Shown one piece after another: positions 12,175 to 22,384 of a DNA stretch of 64,000 nt. Each line of letters opens with the position of its first letter. The stretch's first letter is position 1. The notes beneath the pieces were generated by a model, which saw only the letters and a program-made list of their open reading frames with translations, did no database searches and was not told where the DNA came from. The DNA is from Cryptomeria japonica (taxonomy: Eukaryota > Streptophyta > Pinopsida > Cupressales > Cupressaceae): contig NC_081409.1 in NCBI RefSeq assembly GCF_030272615.1, positions 647,000,468 through 647,064,467 on the forward strand. Reading direction: 5' to 3'. Made by a program: the position numbers and the translations under genes.

Positions 12175-12960
12175 AGTGATTTACGTGAGGAAAACCCTTT
12201 CCGGAGAAAAACCCCACACTCCAAAAGCCGCCCAATATATTATTCCGCAATCAAAAATAGATTACAGTATACTTTCAGAGCAAGATCTTCATAGGAGTAC
12301 CACTAGTCAGAGATTCAAAGGTAACTCAATAGCTATAAGACTCTTACACACAACCTCTATCTCATGCACCTCATATATAGGAGATACAATACAAGAAACT
12401 GTCAAACAGTATTACAAAACCATGGGCTAAAACCACCCAATAAGGTGTATCCCTCCTTCTCTCCCTTCTAGATGCCCTATGACGTGTCCCTCCCTTTTCA
12501 CAACTCATTTATGTGTCCGATGTATTTTCTATTTCCTATTTCAAGAGTACAAACTTCCAAAGGCCATAACTTGAGAACCGTGTGTCCTATTGATGAACCG
12601 TTTGAAGTACCGTAAATCTCATAAAGTGTTCTATTGCCACGTATACAAATTTGTTGTTTACACCCACTTTTCAAGGCATTTCAAGGCCTCTAAATTCCTT
12701 AAAATCAAATTTAAACCTTTTATTGGACCCCTCCAAAATGAGAAATTTAATCTTCAAAACTAGTTGTGATCTTGCGATGTAACTTTACAGGAATGCTTAT
12801 CCAGCCAACCAAAAGCTTCGGGGAGAATACTGTACCATTTGTTCTCAAATGAAAACTTACTATAAATAGTAACCTCATGTAAATGTAAGGTTGAGCTACC
12901 ATTTTCCCAGCAATTTTATCCTCTTGGGGCATCATTCTTCAGTTCTAATCTTTTAGGTTC
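12175..12960 (-). repeat. LTR-like fragment (minus strand)
   Basis: Contains TTTACGTGAGGAAAACCC followed by GGAGAAAAACCCCAC. This paired block is present in the other minus-strand LTRs of this window (2650-2690, 14725-14755, 28835-28870). Neither end was located. Classification rests on this block alone. Confidence 0.35.
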
Positions 12961-14115
12961 CAATCCCCAATCCTTGCATATTCCAATCATTCCATTCAAT
13001 CATATCCTCAGTCCTTGCATATCCATCATTGATCAAACAAAACTTTCATCCTGCACTTAGGTCACTCTCCTTAGGTCTTGAATCAAAGTTCAAACATTGG
13101 CTATTGATTACCTGTATCACTTGAGGTCCATCATCCTTGAGTTAGGGAACGTATCATCTTCTTTGAATGGGGTAATCTTCTTGGAGTTCATCATCTACTG
13201 CTTTACCATACCCTCTCTTGATCACTTGTCCTTGTGTCTATCCATCATAGCACATGTAAAGCTTTTGCATCACAATTATTTTAGACCTAGAGTTGCCTTG
13301 ATTTCTTTCATCTTTATCAGATCAAGTTGATCATTTGTTTTCATATTTCATTTAGAGTTCAACCCCATATCATGTCTTAGAACCATATCCTACCATATAG
13401 TTGCTTACACATTCTAGAATTTGAATTGCATCCTAATCCCGAGTCCCATACATTGTCATATCTCCAAGTCGTAGGTCAGATCAGAATAATCACCTATGTC
13501 CCCTAAAGAAAGAACAATAATATTTCAAAACCTGATTTTTCAAGATGGAGATAACCTCTAGGAGAACAATTTTGAGGAGGCAGGACACATTAGTGTTGCA
13601 ACTAGTGAGACAAGCCAAATTGATGATGGAGAAGTAACCCAATCTCATATAGAAGAAGCACATCATGATCATAGATTCACTAAACTACTTAAAGAAGTAC
13701 TCAAACATAGTCTGCAATATTGGCATGGAGTTGTCATTGATGTCAACATGCACAGATGTAGAGTTGATTTAGGTTCAAGATACAAAGGGAGAAGTGTTGG
13801 TTCAGATTTGGCACTAATGCATGGAAGCTTTTTCATATTGATTACACAGTGTGTTTGTCACTACTCATTGCGCACCTGAGTTTATCGATGAATGATCTTA
13901 TTTATGCAAGATACATTGACTTCCTAGAAGATCAATTGAGTCTTGTTGATAAAGTTTCTATAAATAGGTTGTGGAAAACCCAATGTATTTATCACTACAT
14001 GCGCAAACAAAGAACAAAGTGTGGTCATTATTTTGTAGGTCAACATGTCTGTGTTGACCAAGGTGGCTGGCTAAAATATGTGTACATATCAAGTTGTGTT
14101 TATCACCATAGGCTT
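12961..14115. other. Spacer without recognised genes
   Basis: No retroelement motif found. A 105-codon open frame at 13849-14166 runs into the repeat array and is not convincing. GTTGTCATTGATGTCAACATG at about 13731 recalls the block inside many LTR heads here and may be a decayed LTR piece. Confidence 0.35.
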
Positions 14116-14557
14116 CCCCACTATCCCACGACAATATGGATGGGAGAAAATGAACCTGTGCGGTAATCACCATAGTGAATAAATTGGTGCCCTCACTATA
14201 CTGCAGCAAAAGGATTGATATGAAATGACCCCGCAGGTGTAACTAGAAGTGAACAGCTATGAAGCGCCCCACTATCTTGCCACATAGAAGATTGGAGTGA
14301 AATGACCTTGCAGGATAATTAGTCAGAAGAAGTGTTTACCACATAAGATCAACAACGTGTTTTGCACAATGCCCTACTATCCCGCGACAGTAAAGACCAG
14401 ACAAAAAAGGCTTGCAGGGTAGTAACCATAACATGGAAGCAAGTGGTCCCACTATCTTGCAGCCCTGAAGGGTGATGAAAATGAACTCGTGGGGTAATAA
14501 AATGAAAGAAGGTGCGCAATCCCGCCATCCTGCAGGTATAGTTTGCGATGTTGAAAA
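14116..14557 (+). repeat. Tandem array of about 75-100 bp units with internal inverted repeats
   Basis: Five units start near 14116, 14191, 14267, 14371 and 14448, and a partial sixth near 14519. Each opens with CCCACTATC(C/T)(C/T)GC and, about 40 bases on, has (T)GCAGG(A/G)TAAT. The second block is roughly the reverse complement of the first, so each unit could fold into a small hairpin. Units are only partly alike otherwise. The array is cut on the right by element A; sequence past A (29594 onward) does not clearly continue it. Confidence 0.6.
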
Positions 14558-15474
14558 TGTTGGAATCCAAGAGCACTAAGAGGGGGGAGTGAATCAGTGT
14601 TCTACTAGGAAGATTAATTTTAACCTTATTAACAAAGTGTTTCAATAACCGGTAACCATAAAAGAATATAACAGTGAGTAGAAATAATGCCACCATAAGA
14701 ACACATAACATAACACAGAGATTTATACGTGGAAAACCTCAAAGAGGAAAAACCACAGTGGGATTGATGACCCACAATATCTATCCACTGACCAAATGAA
14801 TAAATATTACAATAGGGGCCTACACATGCAAGAAGGCCAACAGCCTAGAGTGCATTGCTCATTGCAGAAGGAGCCTCGCTGACTACAAACACCAAATACT
14901 GGTTTACAAACAAAATTATGAACTCAAAGAATGCATCTTCTATTTTGGATAAGTTCTGATTCAAGCACTGTCTGTATTGGTTTCCACTGTGTCCTCCTTT
15001 GCCGGTAACTTGCTCTGCATCCCAAACCTCTAAACCAATAACCAGGACCGACTATAGAATATTATATTCACATACAGTCGATCAATATTGTTCGCACAAT
15101 ATCACATCACTATGTTCCTTCTCTCTGTATATATTCAAAATAACCTAACCGGACTGACTTAAATACCCTTCCCAAACATAAACACAAATGCCTTATGTCA
15201 GCTTACAATGATATTACAATTTATTTACACGTGAGCCTAGAAAAAAACAAATACAGTAAACTTCTTGACTGATGTCGCTGATTGCTACCATGTAGACTTA
15301 TCGGATCAATCTCGTATGTTGGCCTCATATACCGGTTCCTAGTTTGTCGGTTCCCTGGATGTCGGTTCCTGAATCATGAATACCAGTGAGTACCAGTTAA
15401 GTGTCCAACCCAAAATGATATGTGTTGCCATCAATGACAACACAACTAAACCAGATGAGTGTCAATTGCCAACA
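14558..15474 (-). repeat. Element A 3' LTR
   Basis: Minus strand TGTTGGCAATTGACACTC (from 15474) to ...CTTGGATTCCAACA (14558). Contains the GTTGTCATTGATGGCAAC block and the GAGGTTTTCCACG/CCACTGTGGTTTTTCC pair. Same family as 28673-29588 and 38480-39456. Confidence 0.92.
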
Positions 15475-15490
15475 ATCTCCCCTTTAGCAT
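15475..15490 (-). promoter_or_regulatory. Element A polypurine tract
   Basis: Minus strand GCTAAAGGGGAGAT directly precedes the 3' LTR and would prime plus-strand DNA. It sits between inverted repeats ATGAGTGT (15455-15462) and ACACTCAT (15499-15506). Confidence 0.85.
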
Positions 15491-15639
15491 TGATGGTAAC
15501 ACTCATGTGAAAAATGAATCGCTGAAGTGTTGTCCCAGTTCCTCCAAAAACTAATGACCAAACCTGACCCTACTCCCCTGAGCTATACATTACTTCTTAT
15601 GTCCCTTGACATTTTTCACAACAACCACTCTTCATTTGA

Positions 15640-18600
15640 CATCAATGACAAAGGTCAGGACAAAAGAATGAAATAATGAAATCAAAATGTGTTTACCAGA
15701 TCTAGATGTACTTGAATATATCCGAGTAAGCACACTTCAAAAATCCTAAGTATTAGTTTTCAAAGTGCCCAAAATAGATACAAACCTATTAAGAATATAT
15801 GCATGTAGTTCTTATTTTGTTAGATCTGTCGACGTGGGTTTATTCATCAATTCTACACTTTCCCACTTATGAAGTAACAAAGTGTTCAACCGGGGACTTA
15901 CCAATCCTCTTAATTCCCTAGATCGCCAAATTAATCTGTCTATATCTTTCTCCAGGGCTGATATCTCAGATTTTGTACCCAAAATTTGACCATCAATGGT
16001 GCTGGTCAATGACTGAGTACCATCAAAATTGTTAGCCAGATGTTTCAACTGGGCCTTTCCTGCTTTTTTTTTCACCTCCAAGTCAGTTGTAAGTTTGGCA
16101 GTGTTAATACAAGACCTATATATACAACTGCACTGATTAACAGCCTCATCAATCATTGTAAGTTGCTCTATCATCTTCACCTTGTCTGATATGATTATAT
16201 TGTCATAGGTGACCTTCCTAGCTACATTGTATCTTTCTATCAACTATCAGTTTGATATTTGTTGAAGAGTTTGAAACTCTTTTGCAATATGTTCAGTCAA
16301 ACTCATAAGCTTACTAGAGGGACTAGCTACCGGAATAGTGTATCCTGGAACTAGCTACTGCAAAATCAGAATGGCCTGCTCAATAACTTGCTTGTCTTCT
16401 GATCCTTCCTTCCTCAACTTCTGAGCTGCAACAAACATTAATTCAAAACTGCTCAACTACTCAATGTTCTTATGCCCAAAATCAACTTGACCGGATGAGC
16501 CAAGTGTCAGTAATGAATGACTAGACTATCCAACCTGGTGACTAGCACCGATGTCTTCGCCACTTGGTGTAGTAACCATCTCAATCTTATCCTCCTCAAT
16601 ATGTACATTTGTTGTTGGACGTTCGACATCCTCAACCTGTTTATTATCTTTATCCACAACAATAATCTCTACATTTGGAATATTCTATTCCGATGTATCC
16701 TGCTTATCATACACAACTTTAAAGTTGTCTACTAGTTTCTCTTCATTATGTACAAGTGATACTATCGAAGGAATATCCTTTGTTAGTTTTTGTTCCAAAA
16801 CTAGTGAATCCATAGCCAATAGAACCTTTCCCTTACCATCAATGGATATGTCTTCAATACCAAACCTAGGCAGGAATGTTGGTGCAGTAAAGAAATATGG
16901 TTTATTTACAAAGAATTTTACCCATGCCTCATGGGTCTCCTTAACTATTTCATTTAATCTACCTACCATGAGACTCACATGTTGGTATTTGCTCCAAAAA
17001 ATTATTCTATTAGCATATTCGAGACACTGTTATAACTCCTCATCAGTTATAGCACCATAAACAGTTAATAACTCCCGCAACTTTATATTTTTGTCTTCTT
17101 CAACTGCAGATAATCTCCTAGCATCTAGCTTATTGTACAAATCTCCTTGTATTTGATTTTCAATCTCAAGTAATACCTTCTTATATATATCTAAATACAA
17201 CAAAACTGCTTCCTCAATCTCCATTTGTTCCTTATCATCCGTATGTTCATAATAATGCTAGATATTGCTCAAAATTCCATCTTTAGTTATTTGATCTATC
17301 AATTTAGCAACTGAGAGAGGAGGAATGACCTCAATACTCTTACCGTATTTGTGAGCTACATCTATGTCTGATTTCTTCTTCCTGTCGGGAGTGGAAGTAG
17401 ATTCTTTAACTGGTTTCCTCTTCTCTGTTGGTTTCCTCTCCTTCAAAATTTTCTTTGGGGCTACCGAAGGAGTGACCTTCACTTTCTATACCTTTCCTTC
17501 TATAGGCTTCTTCCTTTGTATCCCAATGTATGTCTGAGGAATATTTGGGGGCACAATATCAGTATCAGAACCAGATTCAACAAGGGCAATATAAGTTTTC
17601 GGTTTCTTTCTCTTTAGTATACCCTTGCCGGTTGTTCCTACCGGTGGAGTCAAAACTATTGCTAGAGATGACCCTTTTGTCAATCCAATGATCTTCTCGA
17701 TTTTAGTGGTCATCTTCTACATAGCTTCCCCAACCTTCCTGATTTTTCCTTCCCTCTTCTTCTAATTGAAACCTATCTGAACTTTGGATTCCTTTTTCTT
17801 TGTTTTCCCAAAGGTTTTCTCAGATTCATCAACCAAGGCATCAATAAGAGTCTTGGCATGTAAGTCCAAGATCTTAGCATCAACCTCATAACCCATCTCA
17901 GTGATCCATATTTTCTGGGGTTGCACTACTTCCATCAAAGTTTCATCCTTCTTAACCATAAAGCAGATTTTTGTAGAGTACTTGTCAACAATATGTTTAG
18001 GCACTCTCTTTCTTTTCTTCATTGGCTTTCGAAATGATTTGAAATAAACCCATAGAATGAAGTCTCTCTCCTTATCCTATCCTAAACCTCTTATAGCATC
18101 CTTTATATGCTTTCCTACCGATATATCTAATGCCCATTAAGTTTTACCAGATCTCGGTAACTCATTCAAAAAGAAAAGCATCAAGCAAACAACAAGATTG
18201 CCATACCGAAAAAAACTTTTCTTCTTACCCTTAATCTTCCCTAGCTTTAAAATAATCTCTTCACACATCCATTGACATAGATCATACCTATCATTTTCTT
18301 TGACCATCTTATCAGAAAAATAAATGCATGAACTAGAAACAGAGTTCAATCAATTTGATTAGGTTACCTTGTAACCAATGATCATGCTTGCAAATTGAGT
18401 AACTTTGTCTCTGATAGTGCTTATCCTCATCGACTGGTTGTCGAAAATTGCACTAGTTAACTTCTCAACCTCATTGTTACGTATTTTCTTCCTTCTGAGA
18501 GTCTGACTAGTTTGGGGCAAACCAATGATTACACAAATAGCCTCTTTGGTGATTTTGTAAGGTCGGTCCAACCATATGAATTCCCCATGGATACGGCTCA

Positions 18601-18952
18601 GCACATACCAGATCATTTCATCTTCAAATTCTAGCATCTCCAAAATGCCTGTGAAAACCTGATCCTTCAGAATTTGAAATTTTGGTTTCATTGATCCTCT
18701 CTTATCCAACAGATTTGTCATGTACACTATTTTGATCTCAATTGAACCCAAACCCTCCAGAGTGTAGTGGATATATGCACGAACATCCTCAACATACAAA
18801 ACTTTGTTTGGAACCCTAGAAAATGTACCGGCTGAATCATCAACCTTCACAATCTGAGGGCATTGCATGAAAATTGGGTGTGGACAATCCTTGATGTCAA
18901 CAACAACAGGGGTAGCCACACATACCAGAGTGGAAGTAGATCCAGAAGCCAT
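15640..18952 (-). pseudogene. Element A ORF2: unknown retroelement protein of about 1,100 residues
   Basis: One reading frame from ATG at 18952 with no frameshift but about 15 in-frame stops, most of them TAG. Modules in order: N-terminal domain (18952-18137) with YVEDVRAYIH, VLSRIHGEFIWLDRPYKIT and IGLPQ; a VPKHIVDKYST block (about 18000); a Lys-rich linker; central domain (17224-16685) with LYNKLDARRLSAVEEDKNIKL and LMVGRLNEI-KETHEAW; C-terminal coil (16243-15812) with TSTIDGQI and ISALEKDIDRLI-RSRELRGLVSPRL. Element B has all of them. The N-terminal 'G-xxx-I---LGLP' pattern recalls 'putative plant transposon protein' domains of Athila-like elements; this is a weak match. Function unknown; no enzyme motif. 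The 3' end past the stop at 15812 is inferred from similarity to B. Confidence 0.8.
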
Positions 18953-19291
18953 TGCAAATAAAAGATAGTCTAGAAACTAATAAAATACCTCACAACCTTC
19001 GTAAGTGAAAGTTAAAAATTCACACCAAATACACTAGAATTCACTTGAAAATACACCTTCAATCGCCTTAAACTCACTCTACTTCTCTTTGAATTTTGTG
19101 TGACCAGAAATGAACCAACATTTCTCTTTTATTCTGTGAAAACCCTAATTTCTCATTGACATAAATGTGTGTCGGTCTATCATACCAAATTCAAAATCCA
19201 TGAACTTAGTGCTGAAAAACCTTCAAATTGACTTCTCCAAGATTTGAAACAAGCTTTCAGACCGCTACCATGGGCAATGCAAGATTCATCA
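18953..19291 (-). other. Element A leader between ORF1 and ORF2
   Basis: Non-coding spacer upstream of ORF2 on the minus strand, continuous with 27430 onward once element C is removed. Element B has a similar spacer at 40656-41025. Whether ORF2 is translated from its own transcript or by re-initiation cannot be read from the sequence. Confidence 0.6.
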
Positions 19292-20468
19292 TGTTGGCAT
19301 CATGGTGGGCATGATAAATTTTGAGGTACTTAAGAAGTTGTCATTGATGGCAATACCAGTTCTAATGTCATCATAACCATTGGAAAAGGGTTATAGTGGA
19401 TTGGTAAGGAACAGGGGAGTAAAGACTTCCATTGGTGAGCAGAGACCAATTTACATGAAGCAACCGATAGTTGAGCTGACTAAATCTGGTTCATTGATAT
19501 AAAGAAAACAACCGGTAGTAGATCACAATGGTGAAATGTAAAGGAAATGTATGCTTAGTCATCAGCATGTTTGACTTGCTAACATGTAGATCTGACCAAT
19601 TTAAAAAGATCCAGTTGAAGTCGAAGTGCTTGCTAGAGAACCAGAGAGATTTGTGGCATGAATGGTTAGTCCCACTGATACAATCAGTGAGATTTGAGGA
19701 ATGAACAAATTGGCGCATAAAATGATTTTTTGAGTTTGAAATTTAGAGGGAAAGTTGACGCCAAGATTGAAGCCAGCTAAATACATGTTTTTCATCTTGA
19801 TATTTGTATGTAGATGGAGTTATTAATGGATTGAGGTTAAAAATAAGAATAAAATGAAGAACAAGTGAAGTGCAGAAGGGTTCCTCATGAATTAGTGAAT
19901 TCATCACCGAGCAGAGATTGAAATAGATACAGAACAGATCCATTGAATAGAAAAGTGTCATCATTAGATCAATGATTTGTTGCTCTCTAATAATTGCAGC
20001 AGATTAAATCCCTTAATAGGGTGAACCTTAACCTGTTCTATTTCTAAAATCCCCTAATAGGGTCACTCCATAGAGTAAATATAAAATCCTTTTTCAAGGT
20101 GAATCCTAACAGATTCCAATGTATTCTTAACAGGATACCAATCATCTTTAACAGGGTGATATTTTCAAAAGGAACAGGATTGTAAGCTCTTAATAGGGCA
20201 CTCTTTTTCATTGTAGTAAAAGAGATTGTGGGTTATCCCCACCATGGTTTTCTCCCTCTAACCGAGGGTTTCCATGTATAGTGTTATGTGATGTTTATTT
20301 GATGCATGCAAATCTCTTTCCTTCAATGTTCTTGCCTTCATGATTAATGCAATGTTTTAAGTTAATTTGAAAATAGTAGTTGCAGACCAGTTAGTTTGAA
20401 AGTTTGAATTCTATATAAACTATTTCAACTGATTCACCCCCCCTCTCAGTCAGCGGTTATTATCAACA
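19292..20468 (+). repeat. Element C 5' LTR
   Basis: TGTTGGCATCATGG...TATCAACA. Has the TTGTCATTGATGGCAATA block about 50 bases in. The 3' half (20000-20210) holds a series of imperfect palindromes such as CCCTAATAGGG and TTAACAGGGTGA. Next come ATCCCCACCATGGTTTTC and a CACCCCCCCTCTCAGT end. Confidence 0.92.
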
Positions 20469-20485
20469 ATTGGTATCAGAGAATT
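20469..20485 (+). promoter_or_regulatory. Element C primer-binding site
   Basis: ATTGGTATCAGAGAATTGG follows the LTR. TGGTATCAGAG matches the initiator tRNA-Met type site. Confidence 0.9.
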
Positions 20486-20526
20486 GGTCATCTAAAGAAA
20501 AAGTGTAACAACTTGAGTAAAAGATC

Positions 20527-21915
20527 ATGGAGGAATACCGGTATCAGAAGTAGCTTGATGAAGGTAATGAGATGATTCCTCAACTGAAGGGGAGACTAAA
20601 AAAATCACTTGCTAAAAGGAAGGAACTCGCTCTACATCTTAATGAGAGTTAGGATATCATAGATCAACTCTTTGATCAGAGTGGATCTAAAGAAGCAGAA
20701 GAGGCAGTCTCATAGCTGATGGAAAAGAACAAGACGCTGACTGAAGAAATCACAAATCTAAAAAGAGAACATGAAAATCAAGCCTTGAGAATGACTTAAA
20801 TACTAGAATCTAGCAGGACAGTAGAAGAAAGAAAGAGAAATGCAGATGAAGCACTATCAAAAGCTGAAAGAGCCGAAAGGCTTCCTGATGAATCCCTAAG
20901 ACAGAATGATTCAATAATCATTGAAAAGGGTGAAGAAATTTGAATTCTTACTCAAGAGAATACAGCTATGTATGATCAAATGCATGGCAAAATAGAGGAA
21001 AATGAGAAGATGATGAAGGAGATTGAACAACTCAAAAATGAGTTGAAAGTTGTAGATGAGAGAAATGCAAAGCTAAGAAAATTTAATGAAAGATTTGAGA
21101 AGATAGATGAACAATTAAAAGCTCAAAGGAGAATAAAGGAGACAACTAGTCTTGGTTACTCCGGTACAGGTCCAATGGAAACTGGAGAATCATCTAAACC
21201 CAAGAGAATGAAGGATGATAAAAAGAAAAAATCAGGAATGAAAGGTATGAATTTTTCTAAATCCTCTTGCAATTATTGTGGTAAACCAGGTCATGAGTTT
21301 GATGTCTATAGAAATCGACCGGTAAGTCACAAGAAGCCATTCACCTTTGATGGTTATTGCTATAACTGTCACAAGTAAGGACACACTTCTTATGAGTGTA
21401 GACCTCGATCAAGTAGCATGTCTAGTAGAAGAAGCTTTAATGGATATTTCTTTACATGCAATAAATATGGACACAAAGCTGAAGAATGCATGTTCAAGAC
21501 AAATGCATCAAAATCTCCATCCAAACCTGTTAGCCCTAATAGAAAGAGTCATCAACTCAATGCCACCTGTTCTACTTGTGGTAACTTTGGTCATGTTGCA
21601 GAAAATTGTAGGATGAGAATGGGTTAGAGAAACAATGCATAACTATGGAAGGCAATTGGTATGGCATGTTTCAACTTCCATAAGATCGGTCATTTGGCCA
21701 CAGAGTGTAGGAAACGATCCTACAATTGGTGTAAAGATAGGAACCAGTTTGGCAAGAAGAAAGGACCAAATGATTTGAAAGGAAAGAAGACAGTTGAAGA
21801 GGTGAAGAACGAAATTAAAAGGATGTGGACTAAGAAGGAAGAAAGAAAAGAAGAAGAGAAGCATATTGAAACTAAGTCATCATCCACCAATGATGACAAT
21901 TCTTCTTCAAACTAA
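20527..21915 (+). pseudogene. Element C ORF1: coiled-coil gag-like protein with five CCHC knuckles
   Basis: Single frame of 463 codons from ATG at 20527 to TAA at 21915, no frameshift, about eight internal stops (TAG, TAA and one TGA). The first 200 residues are heptad-like and rich in Glu/Lys (KNKTLTEEITNLKREHE; EQLKNELKVVDERNAKLRK), predicting a long coiled coil. Then come five knuckle modules: CNYCGKPGH-Y, CYNC-GH-C, FTCNKYGHKAEEC, CSTCGNFGHVAENC and CFNFHKIGHLATEC. Only the fourth is clearly complete; others lack one ligand. The tail is Lys/Glu/Ser-rich. Position after the PBS and the knuckles argue for an RNA-binding Gag role. No canonical UBN2 or retrotrans_gag core was seen. Confidence 0.78.
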
Positions 21916-22384
21916 GTAAAATGATGCTCAAGAGGAGCACTTATTGAAAAATCATGGTTGATTCCCTGTAACCAAAGTGAGGTAACTCTTATTTGTATTA
22001 CTTAGATGCAGAAAATTTGGCATATTGTTTGTAACTCTTCATTGATGAATTGTTAAGAGTATGGATATTAAAGGTTGTATTATTACCGGTAAGGAAGTGA
22101 CACCGGTAAGCTATAAGTTATTACCATTTGAGATCGTCCGACTTAACCATTGTATAAGTGCACCGAACAACTTAAAAAATAAATAAGGAAATGAAAGCTC
22201 ATTTTGTCTATCTTGCTTTCATTTGTGCATTCCTAAGCTCCTAGTGCAATCAAAGGTTTTATAAATTTGTCAAGTGCATTTCATGCAAAGAGAGTTTGGA
22301 TATCAAGCCGTGAAGTTTTGGTGATCAAAATCCCTAGCAGAAATGGTAGAAGAAGTCAATCTCTGAATTCTGTTCAAATTCATC

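Noticed and set aside
14116-14557. CRISPR-like reading of the repeat array
   Set aside because: Units are degenerate, variable in length, have internal inverted repeats and lie in a eukaryotic retroelement cluster with no cas genes.
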